A DNA stretch of 64,000 bases from Batkoa obscura (lineage: Eukaryota; Entomophthoromycota; Entomophthoromycetes; Entomophthorales; Batkoaceae), in NCBI GenBank assembly GCA_030770535.1, contig JASVEC010000002.1, positions 1,178,001-1,242,000 of the forward strand, in the 5' to 3' direction. The number at the start of each line of letters is the position of its first letter. Within the stretch, counting starts at the first letter, position 1. Below, piece by piece: positions 12,386-24,095 of the stretch. Below the pieces are notes generated by a model. It saw only the letters and a program-made list of their open reading frames with translations, did not search any database and was not told the DNA's origin. A program made the translations under genes and the position numbers.

Positions 12386-13345
12386 TATATACTAAATTAC
12401 TTTATTAATATATAATGTCGTTATAAATTTTGTATTTTAGATTGATAATTGTTTGTTTTGCTAAAGTTATTTAATAAAATAACTTAAAAGAACAAATTAG
12501 CAAAATTTAAAACTACTATAATAAACCATTATAATAGGATTTAAAATAACGACTCAGATATATTGTAAGCTGTTTTATAACATATTTTTTACTTTTGATT
12601 CAATTTCTATTACATTTTCATTCAGTTTATTATTTTTTTGTATTATATAACTTAAACATGTCTTAAAAAAGCCCAAATTTTAATGTGATATATTATTAAG
12701 GGAAAATAAAATAAATCAATGTACTAAAAATAAAATAATAGATACGCTATATAAAAACCTTTTTAAATTTTATGGGATATAGAAATAGACACATGATGAA
12801 ATAAAAGCTGTTCCCATATATTTATTGATGGTTCTTAATAGTCTCTAAAAATATAAAGGGATTTTAGGATAATATGAGCTTTTTGAATAAATCGATAGTA
12901 TTATAATGCAGCTTTCTATTTAGTAACGTTTTTATAGTGTCATAAAATATACAATTAATAGATTTGAATTTTAAAATGATTTGACATTGTATTATTTAAC
13001 TTCAAAGTTGACAAACAAGTATAATAAGTTAATATAATATTTTAAATTGATTATTTAGTAATATTTTATAAAACAACATTAATTGAATATTAACTGAGTT
13101 TCCCCAGAGCGCAATTTTGGGATCATAGTTCTATCTTGTTCTTAAATTTATCCAATTATTCTCCTAATTGATTTGTCCAATAAGAATAGAGTTATAAAGA
13201 ATGTTCCACTTCAAATGCTTATAAATAACCAACCACATAACCCAAAAAGATAAATAAAGCATCATAATTGGATAGAGATATTAGTTCTAATATAATTTTC
13301 TAAATAGCTTATAATTTGTGAAATTTTTTGTTCCATTTACTAAAC

Positions 13346-14008
13346 ATGACCTTTAGAGCTTGCGACCAATGTCGAACACGCAGAGTCAAATGTGAAGCAT
13401 TTGAAGGAAGTTGTGGACCATGTACCAAAAGAAACCTTGTTTGCACTTTTAGAGATCCAATTCAGAAAAGAGGACCTAAATCAAGATTATCAGATACTAC
13501 TTCACCGAATAACTTTACTCAAGAAATGCAAAGCCCGAATTTAGATAGAGACCATAATAGTGAAAGTAGGAGAGGGGATATACATCGAAGTGAGGTTGAA
13601 AAACCAAGTGGCGTTGAAGAGAATCCTTATTTTATTGATGGAAAACTAACTAAGCTTGGTTTAGAAAAACAGCTAATAGATCATTTTATGAGTAGTCTTA
13701 ATCCAGTATTAGGGAGTCCAGTCAATGCTGTCAACTTAGAAAGGATAAGGTCAAACGATCCTAGTCCTTCTGAAACTTTCTTATTCTTTTGTGTTTGTAC
13801 TTGTGCTGCAATGTATTCAGATTTAGGAATGAGCAATTCAACCACATTGTACTATTATTCCCATGCTGCGCAATTGATACAAATAGCAGATTCACAAAGA
13901 GACGACACTTATTTCAAAGGGTTAGTTATATTAGATTACTTAAAGAGGTATCTATTTAACACTTTATTTGGGAACTCCAAACCGCGAATTCAAACTAATC
14001 AAAGGTAG
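13346..14008 (+). CDS. Short Zn2Cys6 transcription-factor-like protein with truncated middle homology region
   Basis: Single-exon, 220 residues, starting at the ATG at 13346. The N-terminus is a textbook zinc binuclear cluster with spacing C-x2-C-x6-C-x6-C-x2-C-x6-C (Cys 6, 9, 16, 23, 26, 33), followed by a basic linker (KRGPKSR). Residues about 105-210 match the beginning of the fungal transcription-factor middle homology region (PSETFLFFCVCTCAAMY, then YYYSHAAQLIQIADSQRDD). Normal members run to 500-900 residues; here the frame stops about 100 residues into that region, and no continuation is seen downstream. Two paralogues (42756-43439 and 48875-49456) stop at the same place. It probably binds DNA in the nucleus, but without a full regulatory region it may act as a competitor or repressor; that is inference. 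Confidence 0.8.
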   Translation: MTFRACDQCRTRRVKCEAFEGSCGPCTKRNLVCTFRDPIQKRGPKSRLSDTTSPNNFTQEMQSPNLDRDHNSESRRGDIHRSEVEKPSGVEENPYFIDGKLTKLGLEKQLIDHFMSSLNPVLGSPVNAVNLERIRSNDPSPSETFLFFCVCTCAAMYSDLGMSNSTTLYYYSHAAQLIQIADSQRDDTYFKGLVILDYLKRYLFNTLFGNSKPRIQTNQR

Positions 14009-15181
14009 TTTGTAATTTAAACATAATTTATACATTTATAAAGTATTCTTTTTCAAGTACTTATATACCTTTGTTAATATTTTGAATTAATATTTTTTTA
14101 TTTACCTAGTAGGAATCATGTAATATTTAACCAGTTTATTAAATCTGTATTTTTAATCTCTATATTTTCACGAATTGTACACTCTTTAATTTTAATCTTT
14201 TGCTAATTATACTATAAAGAAATTTTACCATATGTTGTATATTAGTTAATTGTATATTTGGGTATCATGCTTAAACAATCTAATAGCTCAAACAAAGCTT
14301 TGTTTATATGTATAGTATTCAGAGAATAAAATACTTGCTGATATAGTATTATAGCTAATAAATTGTAATAGGATCCTATCAAAAATGAAATATAATAGAG
14401 ATAAGATAATACTTTTATAAACTTAAAACTTCATTTCAAACTTTATTTTTTGATTATCAGTCTTAAAGTAATGTTTATATAAAATACTTAAAAACTATCA
14501 AATATAAAAGTTTTAAAAAAAGCCCCCTGCTTAAAAATTTGCATCCAAAACCACTTTTAAAAAGGATCATTTATTATAAGTTTTGAAAATTCAAGAACTA
14601 AAAAAAGTTTAATAAGTTATTCTATTTTTTGATTTTTGATTTTTGATTTAACTCTGAAGTTTTACTTTGAGAAACAGTCTTTTTAAATAAAACTATATGA
14701 CATTTTATACTGGTATTTTGGCTTGAAAATTAATTGATTTTATTATATGATAGGTAAAAAAAGTACAGCCTTTCGTCCCTCACTAAATTACTCTAACTTA
14801 TTTTGATAAGTTATTGAAAATAGCCAGTAATTACGATTTCTAAGGATTCAAACTTCATTTAATAAAATACATGGGATCTGAGGTTTATAAAAAGCTATTA
14901 GATTGTATATATTACTTATTAAATTTATTAACTTCATCCTCATTCTATAATTCATAGATGGTTATATTTAATAAAGTTGAGCTACTAGAATGCTACTGAT
15001 ATAAGATAAAAAAGCAACTCAAATACATCACTTAGTTCTCTATAGCTTTCTATTTATTTCAGCTATAAAATTATGTAAATTTACTAATAAATTTCGACTA
15101 AATAAATCAACTAAATATTTATTAAAACATGACAATTCAGATTTAATAAGAACGAACTAAGTTTATACTGTAAGAATTTGT

Positions 15182-15275
15182 GAATGTATTTTTTTGCTCA
15201 AGACCTACTAATAATTTTTCTGCTCAAACAGCACTCAAAAAATGGAAAAAGTAATGAAGTCAAAAAAAACATCCC
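15182..15275. repeat. Palindromic MITE-like element, eroded ends
   Basis: Reads through the family core (ACTAATAATTTTTCTGCTCA, then AAAAATGGAAAAAGTAATGA) and ends AACATCCCT. Left terminus is mutated; no clear target duplication. Confidence 0.65.
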
Positions 15276-16340
15276 TATCTCGATACAAGATAGAGAAATA
15301 CCAAATGTCAAATAAAAATGACATGCGACTTACTCCAAATACATTCTACTATAACAATATATATAATATTATTGTTTCGATATAGAGGTAAATTAAACAT
15401 TTAAATAGAATGTATATTTAAAGTATCTTAAATAGATTTGTATAGCTCTGTAAAATAAACTCAGCCAATTTACTAAGTAGTTATTAGCAAGCTAGTCAAA
15501 TTTGTTTTCCAGAGTTATATAAAGAGTAACCTTTTATTGACTATGATTATTTGTAAACAAAAGACTTTTGTAGATTATATACAATTTAAAATACAAAGAT
15601 TCCTTAGAATTTTGCAAATAATAAGTTTTGGGCAACAATAATAGTTAGAATGGCAATACTGAATTAGATTTTTGCATAACTGAACTTTGATGGAATTAAC
15701 AATTTAAAAAATTTATGAATTACCATTTAATATACTATGTCTAGTTCTAAGACTTTATAATCTATTGTAATTTGTTGAAAAACAAAAAAATATCCAAATG
15801 TACAATGAAGTTAAGATTTAAGGCATTTTAATATAAACTTATTATTTAGAAGCTATAAAGAATTAAAATTTCTACTATTATTCTCTTAATAGGTTTTTTA
15901 CCTTATTTTAATAATTAATTCCAGAACTGGATCCCATTATTTGCTTTGTTGTAGCTGTATTACTACATATAATGTTTGTATAAAAACTTTCCATCTTTTA
16001 TCACAATAATAGGCTAATATTGATAATTAATACTATCTATTTGAAAGTCTCCTTATTTATTTTTACAAAAAAGCTGACATCATCTTTCTTTACGATTTAT
16101 GCTAAATTAAACTATCTTTAAATAAAAACGATGGTAATAAATAGTTCTAATCCTAGATATATTATAAAAATGGCCATTTATTATAATTTTATTAGTAAAC
16201 TAAAAATGAACTAAAAAAATAGGAACGATAAAACTTTCGGCCCGAGGTTTATCATGGCATTGAAGAAACACTTAGACTGTTTTTTTTATTTTAAACAAAG
16301 ACTAGAATCTTTCTATGACAATAAAAGTTCCACACACTAT

Positions 16341-16374
16341 ATAACTTCAAAACCATGAGTACTTTTGAGGTTAT
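16341..16374. promoter_or_regulatory. Inverted pair of the GAAGTTAT motif upstream of the zinc transporter
   Basis: ATAACTTCAAAA at 16341-16352 faces GAGTACTTTTGAGGTTAT at 16357-16374, so the two can pair. Lies about 690 bases before the ZIP start. See the two direct copies at 16610 and 16719. Confidence 0.4.
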
Positions 16375-16609
16375 GGAAGATAATATAATTGGATAAGAAT
16401 AGAAACTTTTTAATTAATTCATTTAGAATGATGAAAATAATCAGCCAATTAGCCTAATTCAATTAAATCCTTTTTGGATTAATCCTTTCTCATTGGATAT
16501 TTTGATAGATTAGAAAAATCAATGATTGATTGATTTGAGAATAAAATGTAATTTTAGCGAAGGAGTGATTCTATTTGGCCAATAGTTGAATAAATTTACA
16601 AAAATCAAT

Positions 16610-16627
16610 GAGTACCTTTGAAGTTAT
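16610..16627 (+). promoter_or_regulatory. Repeated upstream motif, copy 2
   Basis: GAGTACCTTTGAAGTTAT, about 435 bases before the ZIP start. The core ACCTTTGAAGT is a near-palindrome that resembles, but does not match, the yeast Zap1 zinc-response element. Confidence 0.4.
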
Positions 16628-16718
16628 TGTTAAAAGTCAATTCCATTCCAACCATTTATGTTTTCAGTTAGAGAATAAATTGATTCAATTGATAATTTTT
16701 AATCACTATTACGGAATA

Positions 16719-16736
16719 GAGTACTTTTGAAGTTAT
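16719..16736 (+). promoter_or_regulatory. Repeated upstream motif, copy 3
   Basis: GAGTACTTTTGAAGTTAT, about 325 bases before the ZIP start. It differs from copy 2 at one base of 18. The core ACTTTTGAAGT is nearly palindromic. Confidence 0.4.
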
Positions 16737-16996
16737 CATATTTTACAAAAGACAAAAATAAAAAATATTTGTATATTTCATATCTGACTATTAAATGACC
16801 ATCACAATTGAACACTAACAGGTAGGTTCTAATCACACTTTAGTCACCATTTATTTAGCTGATTACTAAGAAAATTCTAGCCTTAGCACAAAGTATTGAC
16901 AATTTCTTAAAATAATAAAATCTATGGTCACATTTATCTATAGAATAAAATTAGCTTCTAAGAATAAATTAATAATCAATTAAATTTAAAAAATGG

Positions 16997-17004
16997 TATA
17001 AAAG
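16997..17004 (+). promoter_or_regulatory. TATA box of the zinc transporter gene
   Basis: TATAAAAG 57-64 bases before the start codon, in a good position for a core promoter. Confidence 0.6.
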
Positions 17005-17060
17005 GAGAGAAATTACAACCCATCAATTTCAAAAGTTTTTCTTTTTATAATTATTTCGAT

Positions 17061-18173
17061 ATGAAATTTTTCATCTTTATTCTCACTTTATTTGGTGTCT
17101 TGGCTTTATCTGAATCTTTAAATCAATTATCGTCCAGCTTAGGAGAGAGTGGTTCAATTGAAATACCACGAAACCATGTTGTTAATATAAAGCGTAGACA
17201 CGGGGACCATAGTCATGCTGAGGATGAACATGAACATGAACATGAACATGAAAGCGTATGTGGTGAAATAACTGTACTGAGAGAGTATGACCTTGGTTTA
17301 CACATTATTGGTGCAGTAGTATTAGCAGTAGCGAGTTTCGTTGGGTGCTCTATGACAGCAATTAGTAAACGCCAAAGTTTTATCAAAATACCAACCATAA
17401 TCATTGATATTGGGCGTCATTTTGGGTCTGGAGTAATTTTGTCAACTGGGTTTATTCACATGCTAATGTCCTCCGTTTATAATTTATCCCATGAGTGTGC
17501 CCCAAAAATATTTAAAACTTATAGTGCTTTCCCTACTTTAATTGCAATGATTGCTGCCTTGGTCCTTCACCTTTTAGAGTATTTACTATTAGCTCATTTT
17601 AATAGAGATAAAATTGAAGAAGTAGTAAAGGGGAGTGACTTAATAGGCGAAGAGGAGCACGGCTGTGCAATGCATTGCAGTGATTCGCTTGAAACAAGAA
17701 TAACCACTTACATATTAGAATTAGGAATATTATCCCACTCTATCTTTATTGGTATCTCTTTAGGTGTAACTTCTGGGACACAATGGGTTACTTTATTAGT
17801 AGCTATTGTATTCCATCAATTTTTTGAAGGAATTGGCTTAGGTGCTCGTATCTCCGATTTAAATTTTAATACTGTCTTGAAGCCTATATTTATGGTGTTG
17901 TCTTTCTCAATAACTGCATCTATTGGAGTTGCTATTGGAATCTTAATTCATACCTCTTATTCCGATACTTCGCCAACTGCTTTAGTTATTCAAGGTGTAT
18001 TCGATGCGATTTCTGCTGGTATTTTAATTTACACCGCTTTGGTAGAATTGATTGCAAGAGAAATTTCTACCAAATCGGAATTTGTTTTAAAATCCAAAGT
18101 TGCTAAAATTTTGTGTTTCATTGCTCTTTACCTCGGAGTTGCCTCGATGGCCATCATCGGGATTTGGGCCTAA
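17061..18173 (+). CDS. ZIP-family zinc/iron transporter
   Basis: Single-exon, 370 residues. It imports zinc (possibly iron) across the plasma or vacuolar membrane. Residues 1 to about 18 form a signal peptide (MKFFIFILTLFGVLALSES). A His/Glu-rich stretch follows (residues 47-63, HGDHSHAEDEHEHEHEHE), encoded by a GAACAT tandem. Eight membrane helices are visible. The metal-site motifs of ZIP proteins are present in helix 4 (ILSHSIFIGISLG) and helix 5 (FHQFFEGIGLGARI). The central loop carries EEHGCAMHC, a second candidate metal-binding site. Length matches yeast Zrt1/Zrt2. The promoter has a TATA box and a thrice-repeated motif with one inverted partner, suggesting regulated expression. Family firm; metal specificity inferred. 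Confidence 0.92.
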   Translation: MKFFIFILTLFGVLALSESLNQLSSSLGESGSIEIPRNHVVNIKRRHGDHSHAEDEHEHEHEHESVCGEITVLREYDLGLHIIGAVVLAVASFVGCSMTAISKRQSFIKIPTIIIDIGRHFGSGVILSTGFIHMLMSSVYNLSHECAPKIFKTYSAFPTLIAMIAALVLHLLEYLLLAHFNRDKIEEVVKGSDLIGEEEHGCAMHCSDSLETRITTYILELGILSHSIFIGISLGVTSGTQWVTLLVAIVFHQFFEGIGLGARISDLNFNTVLKPIFMVLSFSITASIGVAIGILIHTSYSDTSPTALVIQGVFDAISAGILIYTALVELIAREISTKSEFVLKSKVAKILCFIALYLGVASMAIIGIWA

Positions 18174-19308
18174 TTTTCTTTTTATCCATCAAATAAAATT
18201 TAATTTATTCTACTTTAATTACTAGTTTAAAACCATCTTGTTTTTTAGTAAAATCTGCTAAAGAAATAATAAAATCCCACGAAAAATTATTCAATCAATC
18301 CCGTCCATTTTTTTACCTTTTTTTATTTGCAACTTATTTTATCAGGAATCCACTTTTTTATCGATTTTAATTGATTGATTTGACAGTCAATAGTATACCT
18401 TATATATAAAGACTAGTTAAATAATTTGTTAAAAAGTCGACAACCTCAATCAACTTTTATTTTGTTTTCTATAAGTGAGCTATTGAATTAAAAAGTTGAC
18501 TTAGATATTTATTTTGGCCTGTTTTAATTGTTTATTCTCTTTATTTTTATTTTAAATAACTTTATGTTTAGAATAAAAGTAGGAAAGTTTGATCTCACTT
18601 TGTTTTTACTTTTCATTATTTTAACTTGTAACAAAACCGCCTTTAAAAAGATTATCAATTAGTTGAGTTAATGGAAGAATTCTATTTTATTTAAAATTTA
18701 CCGAAGATTGTACATGCTATTTTAAAAATAGGTATAACTATTGTCTCATTCATTAAACTGACCTTTAGAATCAAGTTTTATTAGTACCATTTTAAATCAG
18801 CTTTTATTTATTACAGGGTCAATACTAGTTTTTAGTCTTATTTATAATTCTGAGATTTTATAAAAGACCTGTAGCTACACATAGATTTTAATCGATGTCA
18901 TCAATTTATTAAATAGATTCTTAAGTCATTGCTTTTTATGTTCTTGAAATGGATAAGCTCCCAAGTCAGTTTATTGACGAATATTTTTAAAACAACTAAT
19001 GGAACTGTAAGCCACCTTAAATTTAAAATAAGTGTTATTTAGATTATCAAATAACTGAAGCTCAGTACAATAAATTAGAATAAAGAAGTTTAGATTATCT
19101 TTTTAAAAGTATCTTTTAATTCTATATTAATTAAAAATATCTAAAGTAAAAACTTAGATATAAAGACAAAATGAAAGGCAGAGTCTTAGATTAAACAGTA
19201 AATAACACTATTAATTATGTTTTTCTGTTTTGTAGCTATTATAAGGCTTCTATATCTTATTCTTCACGCTTTTATCTAAACTCATTTTATCACTATTGTT
19301 ACACTAGT

Positions 19309-19443
19309 AGAGGTCTCTGGTAGTTACTCCTAAAAGTTGATTTATTTAGTAAAATACGACGAAATTTTTACTAGATTAATTAAATTCATTTTCGTATTTT
19401 ACTAAATAAATCAACTTTTAGAAGTAGCTACCTGAGATCTCTA
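19309..19443. repeat. Long-arm inverted repeat (hairpin element)
   Basis: Two arms of about 51 bases, differing at only a handful of positions, flank a loop of about 30 bases. The inner ends are GTAAAATACGA and TCGTATTTTAC; the outer ends read TAGAGGTCTC and GAGATCTCTA. It looks like a foldback MITE unrelated to the GGGGATG family. Target duplication unclear. Confidence 0.75.
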
Positions 19444-19564
19444 TTAATCTATAGCGAATTTAATTTAATTTGATATTGACGTTATTTTTAGTTATATGAC
19501 TTATTTTTAACTCTTGAGAAGTTAGTTCTATTATTAAATTAAGCTAGCATTATATTCTATATAT

Positions 19565-19658
19565 GGGGATGTGTTTTGTATTTAAGAATCTTACTAACAA
19601 ATTTTCCACTTAAATAGCACTTAATGGAAAAAATAATGAAGTCAAAAAAGACATTCCC
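19565..19658. repeat. Palindromic MITE-like element
   Basis: 94 bp, starts GGGGATGTGTTTTG and ends CATTCCC. Flanks are ATAT (left) and ATAC (right), one base from a perfect duplication. Confidence 0.75.
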
Positions 19659-21584
19659 ATACTTTATTTTGAAATATTAGCTTCAATATCACAATTATTT
19701 AATAAAAGCTAATACCTAAATTCAGATTATTTATTTATTTATTAACATAAATCGTAAAATGAAAGAGAGTAAAATTAAATATAAATTATTAATTTTTATT
19801 TTGTAGGCAGTTTTTCCTGTCAGTATTTAAGTTGCTGTTATTGAAAGTTATATTTGTTTAATTTTTAAACTCAGCTATTATTTGCCCATATTAAAGGCAT
19901 CAGATCCAAAAATTATAACCCTTTATTTGACTTTATTTAGAGGTAAAATAAAAAAAGGAAAGTTATTGGAAGGGTCACTAATTTCTACATGACTTTAGAT
20001 AATTAAAGAATATAGCAGGAAATTAAGTATTTCCCACTTCTTTAATATGTGGTCTGATAAAAAAATTAATTAGATTTCAACGAGTAAAAGAGGCCTTTTA
20101 TGAGGAGTAGAGACCAATACAGTTTAAAATAAGCTTAATAATTGAAATGGGCAAAGTAACTATTAATTGATTATAAATTACACTTTTTTGATATAAAGTT
20201 TAATTTGACTATTATTTATTAAATAAGTAATAAAATAAATAATGGACTCTTCTACATAAAGTAAGTCAAGCTCTAAATTTTAAAAACCATTACCTCGCTT
20301 TAATGATTGAGCCAGTTATTATATTATCTCATGACAATCTATAAAATATAATAATATGATAAATAATTACTGCATCAAGATTATATTACATTGATAATAA
20401 TCATTACTATAAAAGAATTGTTTCTATATAAATAATATATACTTTTATTTAAATAAAAGTAAAAGCACTTCACAAATCAATGTCAATATATTAATAAGCA
20501 ATCTTCATTAATTGAAAATAATAATAGGAAGTAAAAATAATAAAACAAAAATAAGAGAGATTTAAATAACTTTATTCAAAGCACAAATTATAATTTAATA
20601 TATACATAACAATAATTCATAATATAAAATTCATCAAACTAACACTATTTAAATAGTTGAGATTAAAACATTTCAAAAGTTTATTTAAACTAAAATTAAA
20701 GTAGCTTTTTTTATAATAAATAACGAATATTACTATAAGAATGAATGTAGGATTAATCATTTTATTTAATAGATTGTATAATTCTTCATAATAGTGTTTT
20801 TTTTATAACTTATTTTATAATTTATTTAATTTATCTTAAAACTTGCACTACAATCATAATCTTATGATTTGCTTTGTATAAATAAGATATTTTTTACAAA
20901 CTGATGGAAATAATATGAAACTCATAAATGAAGCTTGAATTGTAAACTCATGATGCTGATAAAAGAATAAGATGGGTAATTGTTAAATGTAATTTATAAC
21001 ATAAATATTAAGTGTGACCTGGTTAATAACCGTGATTATTATCTTTATTGCCTTTTAATTCAATTTTAATCTGTAGCTATTATGCGCAATCATTACTATT
21101 GTGATTTAGAAATTTAGTTTTTTATAGTAGAAATTTAAATGAAGAATCAAACCCCCTCCTTTTTAATCTTTTTAGTTAATCAAAATAATCAAATAAAATA
21201 TTTTATTTAATTCCAAATAATATTTACTTATTTTAATAAAACACCAAAACAACTATTGTGTTAATGAATAGAGGTAAAATCAAAAAAATCTGTCAACCTG
21301 AGAATAAGACCAATCACGGTTGAGTATAAACAATTAAACCACTTTTATTAGCCAATCAATCTTAATTTATTTTATCCACCCCACGTAATAAGCCCCCAAA
21401 CTAAATTAATAAAATTTCCCAATTTTATGCTGTTAATTCATGATTCAACTCCCATTTTTGGGTACAAATTGATAAAAATAGTCTTTTTAATAAGGCCTAA
21501 ATTCTAATTGGATTACACTGAATTTTAAGCTGTTAAAACCTTTATCTTTCATGTGAGGAATATGTACTACACAGGAAAAAAAGG

Positions 21585-21592
21585 TATATAAG
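21585..21592 (+). promoter_or_regulatory. TATA box of the small cyclin gene
   Basis: TATATAAG about 115-122 bases before the ATG; a T-rich, presumably transcribed leader follows. Confidence 0.5.
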
Positions 21593-21706
21593 GAAAACAG
21601 AATCAAGATCAAATTTATTCAATTTATTTTATTTCATTCTGATTTTTTAACTATTATTTCCAACTTCAATTCATTATTTATTTTTTGATTCATATTACAT
21701 TTAACA

Positions 21707-22198
21707 ATGGTATACTTATATGAACAACCAATCTATCAACCATTTCCAAACTACAACTCATATGTAGCTGAACTTGTAAACGGTGCGATTTATGTCCCAA
21801 TCAAAGATATGATAAATCGTACAAGAGTACCTGAATTTATGCTATACATCGATACGTTGTTAGCTGAGATTCAAATTAAAAAACTTACAGCAGTCATTTG
21901 TTTAATTTATTGTGAACGTTTAAAAAACAGGTTACCAAGTGATGCTAAAGGAACTTCGGATACAATTCATCGAATTTTCACAGCTTCTCTATTACTTGCT
22001 TGTAAATACACAACTGAGCCATATAATAACAGAGCAGTATCTAAGGCCTCTAAGATATATTCAATAAGAGACATAAATAATATGGAATTCGAATTTCTCA
22101 CATTAATTGATTATGAAATTTGGATTACTAAAGAAGACATTTGTAGCTTCATGACGGAAAATTCAGAAGGTTTGTATATCATTGGGGAATTGAATTAA
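21707..22198 (+). CDS. Small PHO80/Pcl-type cyclin
   Basis: Single-exon, 163 residues. A compact cyclin box of the Pcl/Pho80 group: VICLIYCERLKNRLPSD (helix 1), IHRIFTASLLLACKYTTEPY (helices 2-3) and INNMEFEFLTLIDYEIWI (helix 5). Pcl cyclins activate Pho85-type kinases in phosphate, glycogen and cell-cycle control. The protein stops soon after the cyclin box and has almost no tails, shorter than most Pcls. Preceded by a TATA box, which suggests regulated expression. A second, longer Pcl-type cyclin lies at 36162-37133 on the other strand. Subfamily sure; partner kinase inferred. Confidence 0.82.
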   Translation: MVYLYEQPIYQPFPNYNSYVAELVNGAIYVPIKDMINRTRVPEFMLYIDTLLAEIQIKKLTAVICLIYCERLKNRLPSDAKGTSDTIHRIFTASLLLACKYTTEPYNNRAVSKASKIYSIRDINNMEFEFLTLIDYEIWITKEDICSFMTENSEGLYIIGELN

Positions 22199-22888
22199 TT
22201 TGTTTGATGTGTGTTCGTTCTACTAACTCTTGGTTGTTTCTAATTCAAATCTCATTGTATTATTAGTTGTTGTTTTTCTTTTACCTTTTTTCAATAACTA
22301 TCTTTAGTGCCGGTTGTTATTATATTTCTTCTCTTTATTATCTTTTTAATAAATAAGTATAATATAATTTTTCTTTCAAATTCATAAGTCTGTAATATTT
22401 TAGATATTAAAGTTGCTTAGTTGATATGTCTTAAAATTTATTGAAAAACTGAGCATCAAAGTAATTTAGATAACAATCTACCAATTAAATTGAGTAAGCT
22501 TATCAACCATCAATAAAGTTATAACAAATATAATGGCGTTGATTTTAATTTATTATCATTTATTAACTGCTAATTACTTTATTTAAATCGTTTATTAAAG
22601 GCTCTTTTTTATTATTGATCTAAGAGATTATGGCATAAATGCTTAGATTAAGTTAACTTTATTTTAATCTAGATTTAGTTGATCTTTTTTGTTAATTTCC
22701 GTATACTAAGGTTTGTTACAGTTTACTTAAAGTAGTAATTTAAAATATTGACAAGCTGTTGTCTTAGTATGAAATTCAATGTCTGGTTATATTATTTGCT
22801 TATTGTATAAAATATATAAGCAAAAACTTCATTATATGTGGTTATTTATTATATGATATATAAATTTGTCATTTTAACATAAAATTCA
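22199..22888. other. AT-rich intergenic spacer
   Basis: 3' flank of the cyclin gene followed by AT-rich DNA. I see no gene or structured repeat before the decayed coding remnant that begins near 22889. Confidence 0.5.
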
Positions 22889-24050
22889 AGCTACGATTTA
22901 ATTGTAAAGAATACTGGTTTGCATTTAGAACAACTTAGTGAATAGAATAATAGTGAAGAATATCAAATAGATATTTTCACACAAGACAATTTTTACAAAG
23001 TTGATAAACAAAAGTTTTGGATTTTAAGCTAAATTCAAGAAGAAATGGAGGGTATTAAATTTGATTTATTTGATGTTTCTATTTGAAATGAAACTGTTTT
23101 AATACAAAAAAATAAATTAAAAATCAATCTGGTTATCCCTATTTTTCAAAAAAATTATTTTACTTTTATAAACTACAAAAATGAGTTAGGATAAAATAAT
23201 AGTTTACCTCTAAAAGTAATATTTCTGTTACCAGCCTCTTGGCTAGAGACTTTAGTTTGAACCCCTATTTAAAACAATTTAAGCTACTCTTATGTAGTGA
23301 AAAAGATAGTATCCGTAAATCTATGAGGGCTTAGCAATTATCTATTTAGAATCTTACACTTTCTATGCTTTAGATGCTTAAAGATTTCGAGGTAGGAGAA
23401 TTTAGTAACAATTTTCAACAATATAAGGTTTATTTTTACTCAAAAGCCTTTTTGATTTTATGTAATTTAGGCTTAATAAAAGTAGACTCTATTTTTAAAA
23501 CTATTGAACAGTTTATTATATTAATAAAAAATACTCAAACAAAATCTAAAAATAAACATGCAGTATATTTATAAAGTAATAAATTGAGATTTTAACATAT
23601 TACACAACATAAAAATACAATAAACTAGAATAGTATTTGCCAAATAAAGCTAATTCTTTATTTATATTAGGCACAAAAATTGAGCAACGTTTTATAACAT
23701 GGAGTTTGTTTGTTTATTTTAAATGTCAATCAATACAAAAAGGTTTTTCTCATAATATTTTAACCTGAAAATGATCCAAATGGCAAGACTTTTACATAGA
23801 GCTTCCTTTTATCATTATTGCTAAAAGCTTTATACTTTTGAAAAATGATAGTTTAATTAAAAATAATAGTCAACTTCTAAAACCAGTGGTGATCTTAAAA
23901 TTTAAAGTGTTGAAAAAAAAAATTTCTCACCTAAATTTATTAAGAAGAATAAAAGAGAAACTTACCAATGATATCATAACTAAAGGAATAAAGAAGAAGC
24001 TATTTGATCAAAATTTAAATTGGTTAAAAATTAAATTAATAGTAAATTAA
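22889..24050 (+). pseudogene. Decayed C-terminal half of a fungal Zn-cluster-type transcription factor
   Basis: Protein-like text runs through this stretch in more than one frame, broken by several stops and at least one frame change. Near 22900-23060 it carries NTGLHLEQLSE and, further on, KFWILS followed by EEMEGIKFDLFD, the order expected in the fungal transcription-factor middle homology region (GLH, then FW about 35 residues on). Later come LLPASWLETLV (about 23230) and a clean 66-codon segment (23374-23574, with GEFSNNFQQYKVYFYSKAFL). A last segment (23838-24050) may belong to the same gene. No zinc cluster or start is found upstream. It resembles what should follow the truncated proteins at 13346, 42756 and 48875. 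Identification is by motif order only. Confidence 0.42.
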
Positions 24051-24095
24051 AAAAAAAGTAATATTCAAAATACTATTCTTAACAGACTACCAAGG

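Larger units (their letters stand above)
10404..13345. other. Long gene-poor stretch
   Basis: Holds one weak coding-like remnant (10496-10755) and one degenerate palindromic element (about 12293-12385). The rest is AT-rich DNA in which I see no gene, RNA gene or organised repeat. Confidence 0.55.
14009..17060. other. Gene-poor stretch leading into the zinc-transporter promoter
   Basis: One palindromic element at about 15182-15275. The last 750 bases carry the repeated GAGTACTTTTGAAGTTAT-type motif and a TATA box belonging to the ZIP gene. No protein-like frame is seen. Confidence 0.6.
18174..21706. other. Gene-poor stretch with an inverted-repeat element and one MITE
   Basis: Holds the long-arm inverted repeat at 19309-19443, the palindromic element at 19565-19658, and the promoter of the small cyclin at its right end. 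No protein-like frame is seen. Confidence 0.6.

Noticed and set aside
13328-13345. Upstream non-ATG start for the Zn2Cys6 gene
   Set aside because: Would need a TTG start; the ATG at 13346 directly precedes the zinc cluster, as is usual.
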